DNA of 17,850 nt from Aalborgiella sp043769295 (GTDB lineage: Bacteria; Pseudomonadota; Gammaproteobacteria; Burkholderiales; Burkholderiaceae_C), in contig JAYVJL010000162.1 in NCBI GenBank assembly GCA_043769295.1, positions 1 through 17,850 on the forward strand, read 5' to 3'. Of the stretch, positions 15,169-17,850 are shown one piece after another. The position numbers and the translations under genes were made by a program. Within the stretch, counting starts at the first letter, position 1; each line of letters begins with the position of its first letter. The notes under the pieces are model-generated. The model saw only the letters and a program-made list of their open reading frames with translations, had not been told where the DNA came from and ran no database searches.

Positions 15169-15981
15169 ATGTCGAAAAATCTTTTCAAACTCACCAGCAT
15201 CAACCTCAACGGCATCCGCTCGGCCAGCAGCAAAGGCCTGGCCGCCTGGATTGAAAAGTCACAACCGCATTGTATTTGCGTCCAGGAGGTCAAAGCCCAG
15301 TACGCGGACGTGAAGGACAAGTTTGAGGAAATTGCCGGGCTGAAGGGTTATTTCCACTTTGCCGAGAAAAAAGGCTATTCCGGCGTGGGCGTGTACACCA
15401 AAGAAACGCCAACCGAGGTGATCGTGGGCTTTGGCCACCCCGAGTTTGACGCCGAAGGCCGCTACGTGGAGCTGCAGTTTGACACGCCATCGCGCAAATT
15501 CTCCATCATCAGCTGCTACTACCCCAGCGGCTCATCGGGGGAGGAGCGGCAACAGGCCAAATTCCAATTTCTAGCTTTGATTTACCCGCATTTGATGCAG
15601 CTTAAAACCGAACGCGAGTTTATTTTGTGCGGCGACATCAACATCGCGCACCAGGAAGCGGATTTGAAAAACTACAAAGGCAACAAGAAAAACAGCGGTT
15701 TTTTGCCCGAGGAACGCGCCTGGATGTCGCAGTTGCTGCACGAAGAAACTGGCGGCCTGAAGGACGTCTACCGCCTGCTGCAGCCCGACACCACCGACGC
15801 CTGCTACACATGGTGGAGCAACCGGGGGCAGGCCTATGCCAAAAATGTGGGGTGGCGGCTGGACTACCATCTGGCTACGCCCAAAGTAGCACTTTTAGCC
15901 CGACACGAAGAAATCTACAAAAGTGAACGCTTTTCAGACCACGCGCCAATGACGATCAGTTACGATTTTTCTGGGTTTTAG
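15169..15981 (+). CDS. Exodeoxyribonuclease III / AP endonuclease
   Basis: 270 residues, the normal size. It nicks abasic sites and removes 3' blocking groups in base excision repair. The endonuclease/exonuclease/phosphatase fold is clear: N14 in INLNGIRS, metal-binding E40 in CVQEVK, YYPSG at 118-122, catalytic D156 and N158 in CGDINIAH, D232 in WRLDYHLA, and D257-H258 in SDHAPM. It could be called xthA or exoA. It is divergent from pyrE. GATAGT at 15156-15161 lies seven bases before the ATG and could be a -10 that yields a leaderless message. Confidence 0.96.
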   Translation: MSKNLFKLTSINLNGIRSASSKGLAAWIEKSQPHCICVQEVKAQYADVKDKFEEIAGLKGYFHFAEKKGYSGVGVYTKETPTEVIVGFGHPEFDAEGRYVELQFDTPSRKFSIISCYYPSGSSGEERQQAKFQFLALIYPHLMQLKTEREFILCGDINIAHQEADLKNYKGNKKNSGFLPEERAWMSQLLHEETGGLKDVYRLLQPDTTDACYTWWSNRGQAYAKNVGWRLDYHLATPKVALLARHEEIYKSERFSDHAPMTISYDFSGF

Positions 15982-16044
15982 CTGTTGTATTGGTGATTTG
16001 ACTACACGTCGAGGCCACTTTGATGGCATGATTCGTTCATTGAC

Positions 16045-16059
16045 AACCAGGAACAACGT
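16045..16059 (+). promoter_or_regulatory. Ribosome binding site of the small lipoprotein gene
   Basis: AGGA in ACCAGGAACAACGT lies about 8 bases before the ATG at 16060 and supports this start. TTGACT at 15998-16003 could be a -35, but no good -10 follows at the right distance. Confidence 0.5.
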
Positions 16060-16407
16060 ATGAAACAAGCAAGTAAATGGGTATTTTGCAGCATCGCCAT
16101 CAGCGCTTTGGCGGCTTGCGGCAGCAGCCGGATTGACGATTCTTTCTTCCAGGCAGACGCCATCTCGCCTTCGGCGGGTAACGTCTGTATTGAGGGCGTC
16201 AGGATCGCGCAAAACGGCCAGGAAGCCAAAGACACCGTGATCCACCTCAAGAAATTCTATGCCGGCGACCTGAATGCCATGACCACGGTGACGGCGGGTA
16301 TCGGTTTTGACGCGACCTGCACAGGCTACAAAGACAAGGCAGCAGCCAACACCATCATTACCAAATCTTATTACGAAAACACCATCGTCCCCGCCACGCC
16401 TATGTAA
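16060..16407 (+). CDS. Small putative lipoprotein, function unknown
   Basis: 115 residues. The N-terminus MKQASKWVFCSIAISALAAC has a positive start, a hydrophobic core and a lipobox (LAAC, cysteine C20), so it is probably cleaved before C20 and lipid-anchored, with Gly at +2 favouring the outer membrane. The mature part, about 96 residues, has two further cysteines (in GNVCIEG and DATCTGY) that could form a disulfide in the periplasm. I do not recognise a domain family. It stands between exonuclease III and the AmpG-like gene, 78 bases from the first and 32 bases from the second. The signal peptide, ribosome binding site and codon use make it a real gene, but no role can be given. Confidence 0.8.
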   Translation: MKQASKWVFCSIAISALAACGSSRIDDSFFQADAISPSAGNVCIEGVRIAQNGQEAKDTVIHLKKFYAGDLNAMTTVTAGIGFDATCTGYKDKAAANTIITKSYYENTIVPATPM

Positions 16408-16427
16408 TCTGGCCCGAGCCATGCCCG

Positions 16428-16439
16428 TATGATGGTGGC
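16428..16439 (+). promoter_or_regulatory. Candidate -10 element at the AmpG-like start (leaderless)
   Basis: TATGAT (16428-16433), six bases (GGTGGC), then the ATG at 16440. This is the same layout as in front of the TSUP gene, including the shared TGGC-ATG. No Shine-Dalgarno is seen. The -35 is weak. Confidence 0.42.
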
Positions 16440-17850
16440 ATGACTTCATCATCAGCCTTACCTTCAGCCGTAACCAAGGACGTACAAACGTCAAAACGCT
16501 CTTGGCCGGACACGCTGCGTGTCTACCGGGAGCCGCCCACGTTGCGCATGCTGCTGCTGGGGTTTTCGGCCGGTCTGCCGCTCTTGCTTGTTTTGGGCAC
16601 GCTCAGCTTTCGGCTGCGCGAAGCGGGTATCGACCGTACCACCATTGGTTATTTGAGCTGGGTCGGCCTGGCCTACGCTTTTAAATGGGTCTGGGCCCCG
16701 TTGGTGGACCGCATGCCGATCCCGCTCCTGACGAGGCTGATGGGCCGCCGTCGCAGCTGGCTGCTGGTGTCTCAGGTGGTGATTGTGGCGGGCTTGGTCG
16801 GCATGGCCATGAACGACCCGCAATTGGCGCTGTTACCCGTCGTCTGGTGTGCTTTGGCCGTCGCTTTTGGCTCAGCCACGCAAGACATCGCCCTGGACGC
16901 CTACCGGATTGAATCTGCCGACGCCGACCGCCAAGCCGCCCTGGCCGCCGCCTACCAAACCGGCTACCGCATCGCGATGATCTGGGCCGGTGCGGGCGTG
17001 TTCTGGGTCGCAGCCTGGGCCGAAATCTCGCCCACTGTGCAAGCGGCGGTTGCAGTAACAGGCGAAGTTGCGAAAGCCGCGTACCAGCATCAGGCCTGGC
17101 AAACCGCGTACCTGGTCATGGCGGCGTCCATGGGGCTGGGTGTGTTGACGGTGATTTTTTCCCCCGAGCCCATCGCCAAAGCCTTCAAACCCGCCAAAAA
17201 CGCGGCCGAATGGCTGCAAAGCGCGCTGGTCGAGCCCTTTGCCGATTTCATCCGCCGCTACAAATGGCACGCCGCGCTGATTTTGGCGCTGATCGCCACC
17301 TACCGCATCTCCGACGTGGTCATGGGCATCATGGCCAACCCGTTTTACGTCGATATGGGCTACACCAAGCTGGAAGTGGCCAACGTCACCAAGGTCTTCG
17401 GCGTCATCATGACGCTGGTGGGGGCGGTTGTGGGCGGCGTGCTGTCCATGCGTTTTGGCGTGATGCGGGTGCTGATGCTGGGCGCGGCGTTGAGCGCGGT
17501 CAGCAACCTGCTGTTTGCCTGGCTCGGCGGGGTGGGGCATAACCTGACGGCGCTGATCTGGGTGATTTCTGCCGACAACCTGTCCAGCGGCATTGCCTCG
17601 GCGGCGTTTATTGCGTATTTGTCGAGCTTGACCAACGTGAACTACTCCGCCACCCAATACGCGCTGTTCAGCTCGATGATGCTGCTCTTGCCCAAGTTTT
17701 TGGCGGGGTATTCGGGCAAGTATGTCGATGCGTTTGGTTACAGCCACTTCTTCACGGCCACCGCGATTCTGGGGGTGCCGGTCTTGCTGCTGGTGTGGCT
17801 GGCGGGGCGCGTTAAAACGGTCAATGCGGCGGAAACAGGTCAAAACGGGG
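16440..17850 (+). CDS. ampG: AmpG-like muropeptide MFS permease (3' end outside window)
   Basis: 470 residues are visible without a stop. This is a major-facilitator permease of the AmpG branch, which imports anhydro-muropeptides from the periplasm for cell-wall recycling. Features: GFSAGLPLLLVLGTLSFRLREAGI (about 40-63), the AFKWVWAPLVDR motif, GRRRSWLL, and FGSATQDIALDAYRIE, which is diagnostic of AmpG. About twelve membrane segments are expected, and most are present. In some genomes AmpG controls beta-lactamase induction; no ampR or ampC is in the window. The cell-wall theme fits the mre cluster, but the two are 6.6 kb apart and not in an operon. A -10-like element directly precedes the ATG. 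Confidence 0.9.
   Translation, partial: MTSSSALPSAVTKDVQTSKRSWPDTLRVYREPPTLRMLLLGFSAGLPLLLVLGTLSFRLREAGIDRTTIGYLSWVGLAYAFKWVWAPLVDRMPIPLLTRLMGRRRSWLLVSQVVIVAGLVGMAMNDPQLALLPVVWCALAVAFGSATQDIALDAYRIESADADRQAALAAAYQTGYRIAMIWAGAGVFWVAAWAEISPTVQAAVAVTGEVAKAAYQHQAWQTAYLVMAASMGLGVLTVIFSPEPIAKAFKPAKNAAEWLQSALVEPFADFIRRYKWHAALILALIATYRISDVVMGIMANPFYVDMGYTKLEVANVTKVFGVIMTLVGAVVGGVLSMRFGVMRVLMLGAALSAVSNLLFAWLGGVGHNLTALIWVISADNLSSGIASAAFIAYLSSLTNVNYSATQYALFSSMMLLLPKFLAGYSGKYVDAFGYSHFFTATAILGVPVLLLVWLAGRVKTVNAAETGQNG

Noticed and set aside
16872..17843. A 323-residue open frame on the minus strand across the AmpG-like gene.
   Set aside because: His/Arg/Gln-rich composition typical of an antisense shadow of a GC-rich gene; the plus-strand frame has clear AmpG motifs.

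Overview
The window looks like a chromosomal stretch from a beta-proteobacterium of the order Burkholderiales, most likely family Comamonadaceae. A Rhodoferax/Polaromonas-type genome is my best guess, from gene content, gene order and protein style rather than from any search. The evidence is a GC-rich core with typical Burkholderiales versions of MreB/MreC/MreD/PBP2, GatCAB, PyrE, exonuclease III and AmpG, plus short dispersed intergenic repeats of a kind I associate with this family.

Layout. (1) 1-531, minus: 5' part of a LysR-type regulator cut by the window edge. It is divergent from 664-2187 mmsA (CoA-acylating semialdehyde dehydrogenase), which is followed by 2312-4042, a GMC-family FAD alcohol dehydrogenase. 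A perfect LysR-type dyad (538-559) and a well-placed promoter (578-606) sit in the divergent gap, so the three genes probably form one regulated catabolic unit: alcohol to aldehyde/semialdehyde to acyl-CoA. (2) 4043-4318: non-coding stretch ending in an intrinsic terminator, then 4319-5077, a TSUP (TauE/SafE) membrane permease. (3) 9845 down to 5160, minus: the cell-shape cluster mreB-mreC-mreD-mrdA. (4) 10152-13550, plus: gatC-gatA-gatB, the tRNA-dependent amidotransferase, divergent from mreB. (5) 13670-14265, minus: a two-gene toxin-antitoxin operon (ribbon-helix-helix antitoxin plus MazF/PemK toxin) with its own promoter, a 16-bp palindromic operator and a good ribosome binding site. (6) 14459-15154, minus: pyrE, divergent from 15169-15981 exonuclease III. 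(7) 16060-16407: a small orphan lipoprotein. (8) 16440 to the right edge: an AmpG-like muropeptide permease, incomplete at its 3' end.

Most of the window is ordinary housekeeping. The most unusual structure is a 45-bp intergenic repeat present three times in the same orientation (5088, 13573, 14377). Two copies share 27 identical bases and bracket the toxin-antitoxin operon as direct repeats, between two housekeeping genes. This suggests gain or loss of the module by recombination at the repeats. Other points are possible leaderless starts with a -10-like hexamer 6-7 bases before the ATG, a 24-residue in-frame insertion in the GMC enzyme, an AT-rich mosaic patch inside gatB, and 12-bp and 9-bp coding tandem repeats at the ends of gatC and the antitoxin gene. 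I did not find a clear, complete, novel multi-gene system. The repeat-bracketed toxin-antitoxin locus is the nearest candidate.
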